A DNA stretch of 64,000 nt, from assembly GCF_026967805.1 (NCBI RefSeq), contig NZ_JAPVBG010000001.1:1736047-1800046 (forward strand), in the 5' to 3' direction. This DNA comes from Blastococcus sp. VKM Ac-2987 (GTDB lineage Bacteria; Actinomycetota; Actinomycetes; Mycobacteriales; Geodermatophilaceae). A program made the position numbers and the translations under genes. Under the pieces are notes generated by a model. That model was not told the origin of the DNA. It did not search any database and saw only the letters and a list, made by a program, of their open reading frames with translations. Positions 16,329-25,136 of the stretch are shown piece after piece; within the stretch, counting starts at the first letter, position 1; each line of letters begins with the position of its first letter.

Positions 16329-19300
16329 GTGCGCTACCGCGTCCTCGGCCCGCTCGAGGTCACCGGCCCCGACGGTCACCCTCTGGACGTGGGCGGGGCC
16401 AAGCCGCGCGCGCTGCTGACGCTCCTGCTCGCCGACGCCGGCCGCGTCGTCGCCGTCGACCGGATCGTGGGCACGCTGTGGGGCGAGGAGCCGCCGCCCA
16501 CGGTCACCGGCACCCTGCAGGCCTACGTCTCGCACCTGCGGCGGGTCCTGGAGCCCGGCCGCGGCCCGCGGGAGACACCCGCGGTCCTGATCACCCGCCC
16601 GCCGGGGTACCTGCTGCGCGCCGACCCCGCCGACCTGGACCTGCTCCGCTTCGCCGAGCTGGTCGAGGCCGGTGACCGGGCGGTGGCCGACGGCGCTCCC
16701 GAGCGCGGCGTGGCCCTGCTGGAGGAGGCGCTCGGGCTGTGGCGCGGGGAGCCGCTGGCCGAGCTCGGCGATCTCCCCGCGGCCGCGAGCGACCGGCTGC
16801 GGCTCACCGAGCTCCAGGTGCGCGCCCGCGAGCGGCGCTGCGACGCCCTGCTGGCAGTCGGCCGCCCGGAGGCCGCGGTCCCCGATCTGCAGCACCTCGT
16901 CGCCGACCACCCGCTCCGGGAGCGGCTGTGGGCGCGGCTGGTCACCGCCCTGTACGCCGCCGACCGCCAGGCCGATGCGCTGGAGGCCTGCCGCCGGTGC
17001 GCCGAGCTGCTGCGCGACGAGCTGGGCATCGATCCCGGTCCGGAGCTGCGGGACCTCGAGCAGGCCGTGCTGCGCCAGGACCCGCGGCTGCTGGAGCGGC
17101 TGCCCCGGCCGGTCCTGCCCGCCGCGCCCGGGCCCGCGCCGACCACCTCGGTCGAGGCACTGGTCGGCCGTCGCACGGAGCTGGACCAGGTGCGCGCGGT
17201 CGCGGAGCAGGTGGCCGGCGGGCGGCCCGCGATCGTCGTCCTCGAGGGCGAGGCCGGGATCGGCAAGACCCGGCTGGCCGAGACGGTGGCCGACGGCGCC
17301 CGGGTGCTCGGCTGGTCGGTGGCCTGGAGCCGCTGCGCCGACGACGCGGGCGCACCGGCGCTGTGGCCGTGGGCGCAGGTGCTCGAGCAGCTGGACCAGC
17401 CGGAGCTCACGCCGGTGCAGGCCCCGCCGGGGGACGACGCCGACGCCGCCCGCTTCCGGCTGTTCCAGGACCTGCGCGCCCGGCTCACCGCAGCGGCGGC
17501 CCGCCCCGTGCTCGTCGTCCTCGACGACCTGCAGGGCGCGGACACCACCTCGGTGCAGCTGCTCGGTCTGCTGGCCCGCCACCTCCCCCGCGCGCCGGTC
17601 CTGCTGGTGGTCACCGCCCGCACCGTGGGCGAGCAGCTGCCCGCAGCCGTCGCCGACTGCCTGGGGAGGCTGGCGCGCGAGCCGGCCGCCACCTGCCTGC
17701 GGCTGCACGGGCTGGACGCCGGCGACGTCGGCGCGCTGCTCACGGCCCAGCTGGGCTCCCCCGGCGACCGCGCCCTGGCCGCCGCCGTGCATGACCGCAC
17801 CGGCGGCAACCCGTTCTTCGTCGTCGAGCTGTCGCGCTGGATGGTGGGCGCCCACGACCTGCACCTGGACCGCGTGCCGGTGCCGCCCTCGGTCGGGGAC
17901 GTGCTGCGCACCCGGCTCGCCCGGCTGCCCCCGGGCACGCGCGAGGCGCTGGAACTGGCTGCCGTCGCCGGCCGCGAGGTGACGCTGGACCTCCTCGAGG
18001 CCGCCGGCTGCCCGGCCGAGGAGACGCTCGCCGCGATGGACTCCGCCGTCGCCGTCGGCCTGGTGGTCGAGGGCAGGCGCGCGTGGAGCTGGCGGTTCAC
18101 CCACGCGCTGGTGCAGGAGGTGCTGGCCGGCGACCTGCCCGCCGTGCGGCGCGCCCGGCTGCACGCGCGGATCGGCGAGGCGCTGGAGCGGCGGCTCGCC
18201 ACGTCGACCGACGACGGGGTGGTGGAGCGGCTCACCCACCACTTCGTCGAGGCGCTGCCGGTGGTCGGCCCCGGCCCCGCGCTGCTGTACCTGGCCGCGG
18301 CCGCCCGCGCCGCCCGGGAGAGGCTGGCCCACGGCGAGGCGGCCGCGCACGGCCGGGAGGCCCTGCAGCTGCTCGACCCGCATGCACCGGACGCCGCGCG
18401 CACCCGGCACGACCTGCTGACCGCGCTGGGCAACGACCTGCTGCGCAGCGGGCAGCTCACCGAGGCACGCGAGGTGGTGGCCGAGGCGATCGGCCTCGCC
18501 CGCCAGCTGGGCGATCGCGAGTGCCTGGCGGAGGCGGCGGCGGTCTGGGGCAGTGTCACGCTGTGGAACTGGCGGCCGCACGGGCTGGTCGACGACGACA
18601 TGGTCGCCGTCCTGGAGGACCTGCTCGCCGAGCACGGGGACGACGACGACCCCCTCACGGCCCGCCTGCTCGGCACCCTCGGCGTCGAGCTCGCCTTCGG
18701 ACCGGACGACCGCGGCGTGCGGGCCGCCCAGCGGGCGATCCAGATGGCCCGCCGGATCGGCGACCCGGAGCTGCTGGGCCGCACGCTCAACAACTTCTGC
18801 CTGGCGGTGTGGGGGCGGCCGGGCGCCGCCGAGCTCCGGCTGGCCGCGACCGACGAGGCGTTGGCGCTCACCGGCCGCGGGCTGCCCCGGCGCACCCAGT
18901 TCATGGCGCACGTGCACCGGGCAGCGATCAGGCTGCACCTGGGCGACCTGGCCGGGTTCGAGGCCGATCACGACCAGGCGCGCCGGCTGGCGGTGTCCTT
19001 GAGCGGGCCGGAGGTCCGCCCGCACGTGCTGTGGCAGGCGGGCGGGCTGGCCTGGCTGCGCGGCAACGCCGCCCGCGCCGAGGAGCTGACCACCGAGGCC
19101 TACGAGCTGTTCCGACGGGTGACCCCGCACGCGCGGCACGCCTACGCGGCGCACCAGTTCACCCTGCGGCGGGCCGACTTCCGCCAGGGCGACGCGCTGC
19201 CGCTGCTGGTCGAGACCGGCGACGAGGGCAACCCGCTGCTGCAGGAGATGGCGGTGCTGGCCGCGGCCGAGTCGGGCGACGTGACGGAGGCCCGACGGCT

Positions 19301-19727
19301 GCGCGCCCGGTGGGGGCGGACGCTCGTGCGGGACTGGGCCAGCGACGTCGCCCTCTACCTGCAGGCGGAGTCGTCGCTGTGGCTGGGCGACGAGCCGGAC
19401 TGGGCGTCGGCGGCGGAGTCGCTGCTGCCCTACCGCGGCCGGCAGGCCGTGCTCGGGACGCCGTCGCTCACCCTGGGCGCCTACGACGAGCTGCAGGGCC
19501 GGATCGCCGAGCGCCGGGGCGACCCCGACGGCGCCCGGCGGTGGTGGACGGCGGCCCGTGAGCAGGGGGTGCTCATCGGGTCGCCGCACCAGGTCGCGCT
19601 GGCCGACTCCCACATCACGCGTGTGGGTCTGCCCCGGCCCATCGTCGGCCCGGTGCCGCGGGCGCCGTCCTGGCTCACCGTCCCGGGTCCTGGCTCACGA
19701 CCGACGGTGAGCCAGGACCCGGGATGA
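16329..19727 (+). CDS. BTAD domain / AAA-ATPase transcriptional regulator (SARP-LAL-like, 1132 aa)
   Basis: Large multidomain regulator. Residues 1-95 form an OmpR-like winged helix (KPRALLTLLLADAGRVVAVDRIVGTLWG); 98-245 a bacterial transcriptional activator domain (BTAD); 280-600 an AAA/NB-ARC-type ATPase with P-loop G-E-A-G-I-G-K-T at 307-314 and Walker B VLVVLDDLQGAD; the rest is helical, TPR-like. There is no C-terminal LuxR HTH. Start GTG 16329 places VRYRVLGPLEV at the N-terminus, as in the family. Divergent from the FAD oxidase gene. The final 15-20 residues are encoded by a palindromic repeat element that supplies the stop codon. Signal and regulon unknown. Confidence 0.9.
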   Translation: MRYRVLGPLEVTGPDGHPLDVGGAKPRALLTLLLADAGRVVAVDRIVGTLWGEEPPPTVTGTLQAYVSHLRRVLEPGRGPRETPAVLITRPPGYLLRADPADLDLLRFAELVEAGDRAVADGAPERGVALLEEALGLWRGEPLAELGDLPAAASDRLRLTELQVRARERRCDALLAVGRPEAAVPDLQHLVADHPLRERLWARLVTALYAADRQADALEACRRCAELLRDELGIDPGPELRDLEQAVLRQDPRLLERLPRPVLPAAPGPAPTTSVEALVGRRTELDQVRAVAEQVAGGRPAIVVLEGEAGIGKTRLAETVADGARVLGWSVAWSRCADDAGAPALWPWAQVLEQLDQPELTPVQAPPGDDADAARFRLFQDLRARLTAAAARPVLVVLDDLQGADTTSVQLLGLLARHLPRAPVLLVVTARTVGEQLPAAVADCLGRLAREPAATCLRLHGLDAGDVGALLTAQLGSPGDRALAAAVHDRTGGNPFFVVELSRWMVGAHDLHLDRVPVPPSVGDVLRTRLARLPPGTREALELAAVAGREVTLDLLEAAGCPAEETLAAMDSAVAVGLVVEGRRAWSWRFTHALVQEVLAGDLPAVRRARLHARIGEALERRLATSTDDGVVERLTHHFVEALPVVGPGPALLYLAAAARAARERLAHGEAAAHGREALQLLDPHAPDAARTRHDLLTALGNDLLRSGQLTEAREVVAEAIGLARQLGDRECLAEAAAVWGSVTLWNWRPHGLVDDDMVAVLEDLLAEHGDDDDPLTARLLGTLGVELAFGPDDRGVRAAQRAIQMARRIGDPELLGRTLNNFCLAVWGRPGAAELRLAATDEALALTGRGLPRRTQFMAHVHRAAIRLHLGDLAGFEADHDQARRLAVSLSGPEVRPHVLWQAGGLAWLRGNAARAEELTTEAYELFRRVTPHARHAYAAHQFTLRRADFRQGDALPLLVETGDEGNPLLQEMAVLAAAESGDVTEARRLRARWGRTLVRDWASDVALYLQAESSLWLGDEPDWASAAESLLPYRGRQAVLGTPSLTLGAYDELQGRIAERRGDPDGARRWWTAAREQGVLIGSPHQVALADSHITRVGLPRPIVGPVPRAPSWLTVPGPGSRPTVSQDPG

Positions 19728-19746
19728 CCAGGTCACCTGATCATCC
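19681..19746. repeat. Palindromic intergenic element, copy 1
   Basis: A perfect 18-bp stem (19681-19698 with 19707-19724, 8-nt loop) is followed by GACCAGGTCACCTGATC (19726-19742), itself a near-perfect dyad. Almost the same sequence occurs at 51842-51907. This copy spans the stop codon of the BTAD gene and the gap to the convergent SDR gene, so it probably also terminates transcription both ways. Confidence 0.85.
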
Positions 19747-19755
19747 CGGGGCGTG

Positions 19756-20523
19756 TCAGGCGGTGGTGGCGATCCCGCCGTCGACGGGGATGACCGCGCC
19801 GGTCACGTAGGCCCCGGCCCGCGAGGAGAGGTAGACGACGACGCCGGCCATGTCGTCCGGGCGGCCGATGCGGCCCAGCGGCGACTTCGCCGCGATCTCG
19901 GACCCGAAGGCGTCGAGCGTGGCGGCCATCATCTTCGACTCGAAGGGCCCAGGGGCGACGGCGTTGACGGTGATGCCCTTGGGCCCGAGCTCCTTGGCGA
20001 GCACGCGGGTGAGGTGGTGCAGCCCGGCCTTGCTCGCGGCGTAGGAGTAGGTCGGCATCGGGTTGACGTGCAGGCCGTCGATGCTGCCGACGTTGACGAT
20101 CCGCGCCGGGTCGCCGTCGGCCGCTGCGGCCTCGAGCTTCGGCAGGAACGCGCGGGTGAGGAAGAACGGCGACTTCAGGTTCAGGTCGAGCAGCTTGTCC
20201 CAGGCCGACTCGGGGAAGGTCTCCAGCGGCTCGCCCCAGGTGGCTCCGGCGTTGTTGACGAGGACGTGCACGCGCTCCTCGGAGCGGCCCACCTCCTCGG
20301 CGAGGCGGATGCACTCGGCCTCGGTGGAGAGGTCGGCCGGGATCGAGACGGCGGTGCCGAACTCGGCGAGCTCCGCGACGGCGGCGTCGCCCGCCTCGGC
20401 CTTGCGGGAGCTGATGTAGACCTTCGCCCCCGCCTGCAGCAGCCCCCGGGCCATCATCAGGCCGATGCCGCGGGTGCCACCGGTGACCACGGCCACCTTG
20501 CCGGTCAGGTCGAACAGGTCCAC
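19756..20523 (-). CDS. SDR family oxidoreductase (RhlG/FabG-like)
   Basis: NAD(P)-dependent short-chain dehydrogenase of 255 aa. Cofactor motif T-G-G-T-R-G-I-G near residues 13-20, NNAG at about 90, catalytic Ser in [11 protein letters not shown], and Y-x3-K as [10 protein letters not shown]-terminal segment [20 protein letters not shown] is classical. GTG 20523 has GGAGG five nt upstream, which fixes the start. Closest by pattern to 3-ketoacyl reductase-like SDRs of the RhlG group; the actual substrate cannot be told. Convergent with the BTAD gene, divergent from arginine deiminase. Confidence 0.88.
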   Translation of the reverse strand: MDLFDLTGKVAVVTGGTRGIGLMMARGLLQAGAKVYISSRKAEAGDAAVAELAEFGTAVSIPADLSTEAECIRLAEEVGRSEERVHVLVNNAGATWGEPLETFPESAWDKLLDLNLKSPFFLTRAFLPKLEAAAADGDPARIVNVGSIDGLHVNPMPTYSYAASKAGLHHLTRVLAKELGPKGITVNAVAPGPFESKMMAATLDAFGSEIAAKSPLGRIGRPDDMAGVVVYLSSRAGAYVTGAVIPVDGGIATTA

Positions 20524-20629
20524 GGGTACCTCCGGTTCGGCGTCGCGGAGCCGTCGTCGGCACCGCCCTCGGCACCCTAACGAGGGTCGCGACGGGCGGC
20601 CGCCGGGCCGGGTGTGCCAGCCTGGCTCC

Positions 20630-21856
20630 ATGATCGGGTCCGCCGCGCCGTCGGGTGCCACCAGCGAGGTCGGCCGGCTGCGCACCGTGCTGCTGCACCG
20701 GCCGGGCCCGGAGCTGCGCCGGCTCACGCCGCGCAACAACGACCAGCTGCTCTTCGACGGCGTCCCGTGGGTGGCCCGCGCGCAGGAGGAGCACGACGCG
20801 TTCGCGCAGGCGCTCACCGACCGCGGCGTCGAGGTGCTGCAGCTGGCCACGCTGCTGGCCGAGATCCTCTCCTCCCCGGCCGCCCGGGACCGGCTGATCG
20901 GCGCCGCCGTCGACGACCCGCGCCTGGGCGCGACCCTGCAGCGCGACACCACCCGGCACCTGGCCGGGCTGTCGCCGGAGGACCTCGCCTCGGCGCTGAT
21001 CGCCGGCGTCGCCCACGACGAGCTGCGCGGCTCCGGGCTGGCCTACCAGCTCATGGACCGCGCCGACTTCGTCGTCCCGCCGCTGCCGAACCTGCTGTTC
21101 ACCCGCGACTCGTCGGTGTGGATCGGCGACGAGGTGGCGGTGACGTCGCTGGCGATGCCCGCCCGGCACCGGGAGAGCACCATCACCGCCGCGATCTACA
21201 CCCACCACCCGCGGTTCGCCGGCGCCGAGCAGCTGTACGGCTCGGACCTGGAGCACCTCGAGGGCGGTGACGTCCTGCTGCTGGCCGAGGGCGTGGTGGC
21301 CGTCGGCGTCGGCGAGCGGACGACGCCCGGCGGGGCCGAGCGGCTGGCCCGGCGGCTGTTCGCCCGCGGGCTGGCGCACACGGCGCTGGTGGTCCCGATC
21401 GCCCAGGAGCGGGCGACGATGCACCTGGACACCATCGCCACGATGGTCGACGTCGACGCGATGGTCATGTACCCGGCGGTCGCCGACTCGCTGGTCGCCT
21501 GGACGGTGCGCGCGCCCGAGGGCTCCTCCCCGGAGGACGCCGACACCACCGATCTCGCCGTCGCCGGCCCGCAGCCGTTCGTGGTCGCGGCCGCCGCGGC
21601 CATGGGCATCGACAAGCTGCGCGTCATCGACACCGGCCTGGACCCGGTCACCGCCGAGCGTGAGCAGTGGGACGACGGCAACAACACCCTCGCCCTGGCA
21701 CCGCGGCTCACCGTGGCCTACGAGCGGAACACCGTCACCAACGCCGCCCTGGAGGCCGCCGGCATCGAGGTCGTGCGCATCGCGGGCTCGGAGCTCGGCA
21801 GCGGCCGCGGCGGCCCGCGCTGCATGTCCTGCCCCATCGCCCGCACCCCCCTCTGA
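20630..21856 (+). CDS. arcA: Arginine deiminase
   Basis: Cytoplasmic enzyme of 408 aa hydrolysing L-arginine to citrulline and ammonia. Diagnostic motifs are complete: [12 protein letters not shown] (substrate Asp), [19 protein letters not shown] (catalytic His) and the C-terminal R-C-M-S-C-P-I with nucleophile C398. Length fits the family. No arcB, arcC or arginine-ornithine antiporter follows in this window, so it is not in a classic arc operon; it may serve arginine catabolism, ammonia production against acid, or citrulline supply. The next gene is an MFS transporter after a terminator-like hairpin. Confidence 0.93.
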   Translation: MIGSAAPSGATSEVGRLRTVLLHRPGPELRRLTPRNNDQLLFDGVPWVARAQEEHDAFAQALTDRGVEVLQLATLLAEILSSPAARDRLIGAAVDDPRLGATLQRDTTRHLAGLSPEDLASALIAGVAHDELRGSGLAYQLMDRADFVVPPLPNLLFTRDSSVWIGDEVAVTSLAMPARHRESTITAAIYTHHPRFAGAEQLYGSDLEHLEGGDVLLLAEGVVAVGVGERTTPGGAERLARRLFARGLAHTALVVPIAQERATMHLDTIATMVDVDAMVMYPAVADSLVAWTVRAPEGSSPEDADTTDLAVAGPQPFVVAAAAAMGIDKLRVIDTGLDPVTAEREQWDDGNNTLALAPRLTVAYERNTVTNAALEAAGIEVVRIAGSELGSGRGGPRCMSCPIARTPL

Positions 21857-21857
21857 A

Positions 21858-21898
21858 CCTTTCCGCGGACAAGCGCAGGAGGGTTCCCCGCGGAAGGG
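21858..21898 (+). terminator. Terminator-like hairpin after arginine deiminase
   Basis: CCTTTCCGCGG (21858-21868) pairs with CCGCGGAAGGG (21888-21898), one G-U pair, directly after the arcA stop. Confidence 0.6.
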
Positions 21899-22027
21899 CG
21901 CACGGTTTCGGCGGGCGGCGTGACGACCGGGGGACTTTCCGCCGCGACAGGTCGCCGGCGTGATCCCGGCCACTACGCTGCCAACTTCCCGCGCCGGGCC
22001 CGGCGCCTCGGCGAAGGGACGCCTGCG

Positions 22028-23512
22028 GTGGCACGCACGGAGACGGCACGGCGGAGCGGCCGGATCGCGGGGATCGGCGGCGGGCTCGTCGGCTACCTGG
22101 TCTTCGTCGAGTTCACCAGCGGCGTGCTGCAGGGCTACTACGTCCCGCTGCTCACCGACATCGCCCGCTACCTCGGGGTCAACGACGCCGACGTCAACTG
22201 GCTCGAGGCCGCCCAGCTGATGCTCTCGGCCATCGCGGTGCCGGTGCTGGCCAAGCTCGGCGACCTCCACGGCCACCGCCGGGTGCTGCTCTGGTCCGCC
22301 GTGGTCGTCGCGCTGTCCACCGTCGTGCTCGCCTTCGCGCAGAGCTTCCCGCTGTTCCTGATCGCCTGGGCGCTGCAGGGCATGTACGTGGTGTGGCTGC
22401 CGCTGCAGGTCGCGCTGATCTGGGACCGGTCGCGCCGGACGCCGGGGGCGGCGAGCGAGACCCGGCGGGCGACCGGGCTGATCGTCGCCGCGCTCCAGGC
22501 CGGCGCCATCGCCGGCGCGCTCACCGGCGGGCAGATCGGGCAGATCCTCGCGGACTCCTTCTGGCTCGTGCTGATGGCCCCGCTGGTCCTCGTCGTCGGC
22601 GTCTGCGCCCTCGTCGCCCTCCGCGTGCCCGAGAGCGAGGACCGCACCGGCGGCAGCATCGACGCGACCGGCGCCGCCCTGCTGAGCCTGGTGCTGCTGG
22701 TCATCACCGGAGGGCTGAGCTTCGTCCGCCTCAACGAGGACGCGCTGTGGCCGTGGGCGGTCACCGCGCTGGGGCTCCTGCTGCTGGTGCCCTTCGTGCT
22801 GTACGAGCTGCGCCAGGACGACCCGCTGGTCGACTTCCGGGTGCTGGCCAGCTCCTCGATGTGGCCGGTCCAGCTGACCGCCGGCCTGTTCGGCATCAGC
22901 GTGCTGGGCGCGCAGGGCCCGCTGTCGACCTACGCGCGCACCGATCCGGCGGTGTACGGCTACGGGCTGGGCCTCTCCACGAGCCAGGTGTCGGTCGTCA
23001 TCGGCGCCTACGTGATCTCCATGCTGGTCGGCGCCGGCCAGTTCTCCCGGGTCAGCCGGCTGACCACGCCCCGGCGCACGCTGATCGGCGCCGCGACGCT
23101 CACCGGTACCGGCTACCTGCTGCTCGTCCCCTTCCACGACACGCTCGCCCAGATGCTGGCCTGCATAGCGGTCGCCGGCCTGGGGTCCGGCGCGCTCGTG
23201 GCCGCGCTCCCGGCGGCCGCGGCGGCCGCCGCACCGGTGGGCCGGACGGCGGTGGCCACCGGCCTGACCAACACCACGAAGGTGCTGGGCGGATCGTTCG
23301 CCTCCGCCGCCTTCGCCATCGCGCTGGCCTCGGGCGCCCCGCTGCTCGTCGACGGGTCGCCCGGCACCGCCGGCTCGCTCTCCGGTTACATCACCGTCTG
23401 GGTGGTCTGCGGCACGGCCGCGCTGCTCGCGGCGCTGGCGCTGCTCGTCGTCCCGAAGCTCGCCTTCTCCGACCCGTCGGCCCCCGCACCCGCTGAGGAG
23501 TCCCGAGCATGA
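22028..23512 (+). CDS. MFS transporter, 14-helix DHA2-like
   Basis: Membrane exporter of 494 aa with about fourteen hydrophobic helices. The loop 2-3 motif KLGDLHGHRRVLLW fits the MFS motif A, and the overall layout resembles the DHA2 drug:H+ antiporter group. GTG 22028 (VARTETARRSGRIAGIGGG) is preceded by GAAGGGA; the frame is open further upstream but the extra residues do not look coding. The stop overlaps the ATG of the M20 peptidase gene (ATGA), so the two are co-translated. A dipeptide or acyl-amino acid substrate handled by both is an inference from this coupling only. Confidence 0.85.
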   Translation: MARTETARRSGRIAGIGGGLVGYLVFVEFTSGVLQGYYVPLLTDIARYLGVNDADVNWLEAAQLMLSAIAVPVLAKLGDLHGHRRVLLWSAVVVALSTVVLAFAQSFPLFLIAWALQGMYVVWLPLQVALIWDRSRRTPGAASETRRATGLIVAALQAGAIAGALTGGQIGQILADSFWLVLMAPLVLVVGVCALVALRVPESEDRTGGSIDATGAALLSLVLLVITGGLSFVRLNEDALWPWAVTALGLLLLVPFVLYELRQDDPLVDFRVLASSSMWPVQLTAGLFGISVLGAQGPLSTYARTDPAVYGYGLGLSTSQVSVVIGAYVISMLVGAGQFSRVSRLTTPRRTLIGAATLTGTGYLLLVPFHDTLAQMLACIAVAGLGSGALVAALPAAAAAAAPVGRTAVATGLTNTTKVLGGSFASAAFAIALASGAPLLVDGSPGTAGSLSGYITVWVVCGTAALLAALALLVVPKLAFSDPSAPAPAEESRA

Positions 23513-24942
23513 AGCGCACCCTGGCGGTGGCCGCCGCGGCGGCGGCCGCCACCACGACGGCCCGGCGGGTGGCCCGGTTCCGGCCGGACGACCGCCCGGT
23601 CGACCCGGTGGACCTCAGCGGCCTGGACGCCGACGCCGCGGCCGGGCGCCTCGCCGAGCTCATCCGCATCCCGACGGTCTCCTCGCGCAACCCCGCCGAG
23701 GTGGACCGGTCCGTCTTCGCGGCCTACCGCGCCCGGCTGGCCGAGCTCTACCCGCGGGCGCATGCGGCGCTGGAGCGCGAGCAGCTGGGCGAGGGCGCCC
23801 TGCTCTACCGCTGGCGCGGGACCACCGACGAGCCGCCGCTGGTGCTGATGGCGCACTACGACGTCGTACCGGTGGACGGGCAGGAGTGGAGCCGCGACCC
23901 GTTCTCCGGCGCGATGGAGGGCGGCTGCGTACACGGTCGCGGGGCGATCGACGACAAGGGCACGATGGTCGCGATCCTGGAGGCGGTCGAGGCGCTGGTC
24001 GCCGACGGGTTCACCCCGCGGCGCGACGTCTACCTCTCGTTCGGCGACGACGAGGAGGTGGCGGGCGTGGGCGCGCAGCTCGCGGTGGAGACCTTCACCG
24101 CCCGCGGCATCCGGCCCTGGGCGGTCCTCGACGAGGGCGGGGCGGTCGTCAGCGGGATGTTCCCCGGCGTCCCGGGCCAGGTCGCCGTCGTGGGGCTGGC
24201 GGAGAAGGGGCTGCTCGACGTCGAGCTGGTCACCACCGACGCCGGCGGGCACGCGTCCTCGCCCGTCCGCGGCGGCGCCCCGGCGCGGCTGGCGAGGGCG
24301 ATCCTGGCGCTCGAGGACGACCCGTTCCCCGCCCGGCTGCACGACGTCGTCCTCGGCATGATCGACGCCGTCGGCCGGCGGGCGCCGCTGGGCTACCGCG
24401 CGCTGTTCGCGCACGCCGCACAGCTGCGGCCGGTGCTGGCCGAGGTCCTGGCGCGGGCCGGCCGGGAGGCCGGCGCCATGGTGCGGACGACGGTCGCCGT
24501 CACCCGCCTGGAGGGCAGCCGGGCCACCAACGTGCTGGCCACCCGGGCGCTGGCACACCTCAACATCCGGATCGCGCTCGGCGAGACGGTGCAGTCGACC
24601 GTGGACCGGCTGCACCGCGTGATCGACGACCCGTCGGTGGAGCTGCGCGTGGTCTCCGGCAACGACCCGTCACCGGTCTCCCGGACCGACAACGAGGCGT
24701 TCGCGCTGGTCAGTGCCGCGGCGCGGGCCACCTACCCGGACGCCGTCGTCGCGCCGTACGTGATGGTGCAGGCCAGCGACGCCCGGCACCTCAGCCAGAT
24801 CTGCGACAGCGTCTACCGGTTCATGCCGTTCGACCTGAGCCGGGAGGAGCTGTCGGCGCTGCACGCCGCCGACGAGCGCATCTCGGTGGCCGCCCTGCAC
24901 CGGGGCGCCGGCTTCTTCCGCCACCTGGTCCGCAGCGTCTGA
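23509..24942 (+). CDS. M20 family metallopeptidase (carboxypeptidase S / PM20D1-like)
   Basis: Zinc hydrolase of 477 aa. Metal ligands are recognisable: H116 in M-A-H-Y-D-V-V-P, D148 in G-R-G-A-I-D-D-K-G, the E-E pair in GDDEEVAG, and a C-terminal His (ARHLSQICDSVYRF). The length and the HYDVVPV form place it with CPS1/PM20D1-like enzymes rather than DapE. The N-terminus (first 25 residues, alanine-rich with arginines) may be a short membrane anchor or export signal. Translationally coupled to the MFS gene upstream (ATGA). Confidence 0.88.
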   Translation: MKRTLAVAAAAAAATTTARRVARFRPDDRPVDPVDLSGLDADAAAGRLAELIRIPTVSSRNPAEVDRSVFAAYRARLAELYPRAHAALEREQLGEGALLYRWRGTTDEPPLVLMAHYDVVPVDGQEWSRDPFSGAMEGGCVHGRGAIDDKGTMVAILEAVEALVADGFTPRRDVYLSFGDDEEVAGVGAQLAVETFTARGIRPWAVLDEGGAVVSGMFPGVPGQVAVVGLAEKGLLDVELVTTDAGGHASSPVRGGAPARLARAILALEDDPFPARLHDVVLGMIDAVGRRAPLGYRALFAHAAQLRPVLAEVLARAGREAGAMVRTTVAVTRLEGSRATNVLATRALAHLNIRIALGETVQSTVDRLHRVIDDPSVELRVVSGNDPSPVSRTDNEAFALVSAAARATYPDAVVAPYVMVQASDARHLSQICDSVYRFMPFDLSREELSALHAADERISVAALHRGAGFFRHLVRSV

Positions 24943-25010
24943 AGCACCGGACGTCGTCGCCTCCTACCGGCAGTAGGGTCCACGCCCTCACCAGGTGTTC
25001 CGCGGACAGT

Positions 25011-25043
25011 CCGTCTCTGCCCAGCCCTGGTGGGCAGAGACGG
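25011..25043 (+). terminator. Terminator hairpin of the M20 peptidase gene
   Basis: Perfect 13-bp stem CCGTCTCTGCCCA / TGGGCAGAGACGG with a 7-nt loop. Confidence 0.75.
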
Positions 25044-25098
25044 ACCGAGCGGGGAGCACCCTGCTCGACGCCCGCCCCGGCACGGCGACCGCGTGCAG

Positions 25099-25131
25099 GG
25101 CGTCCCCGCGCTCCGTGAGCGCGGGGACGCC
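25099..25131 (-). terminator. Terminator hairpin of the DUF5926 gene
   Basis: Perfect 15-bp stem GGCGTCCCCGCGCTC / GAGCGCGGGGACGCC with a 3-nt loop, 5 bp beyond the stop of the minus-strand gene. Confidence 0.75.
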
Positions 25132-25136
25132 GCGGC

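Noticed and set aside
14694-19613. Minus-strand open frame of about 1640 codons
   Set aside because: Only its last 483 codons (from 16142) encode the FAD oxidase; the rest is the shadow of the BTAD gene.
20465-20629. Longer N-terminus for arginine deiminase
   Set aside because: The upstream frame overlaps the divergent SDR gene and is not similar to ADI; the ATG at 20630 gives the normal family start.
19733-23137. Minus-strand open frame of 1134 codons
   Set aside because: Low-complexity His/Gln/Asp/Arg-rich shadow across arcA and the MFS gene; the real minus-strand gene here is the SDR in another frame.
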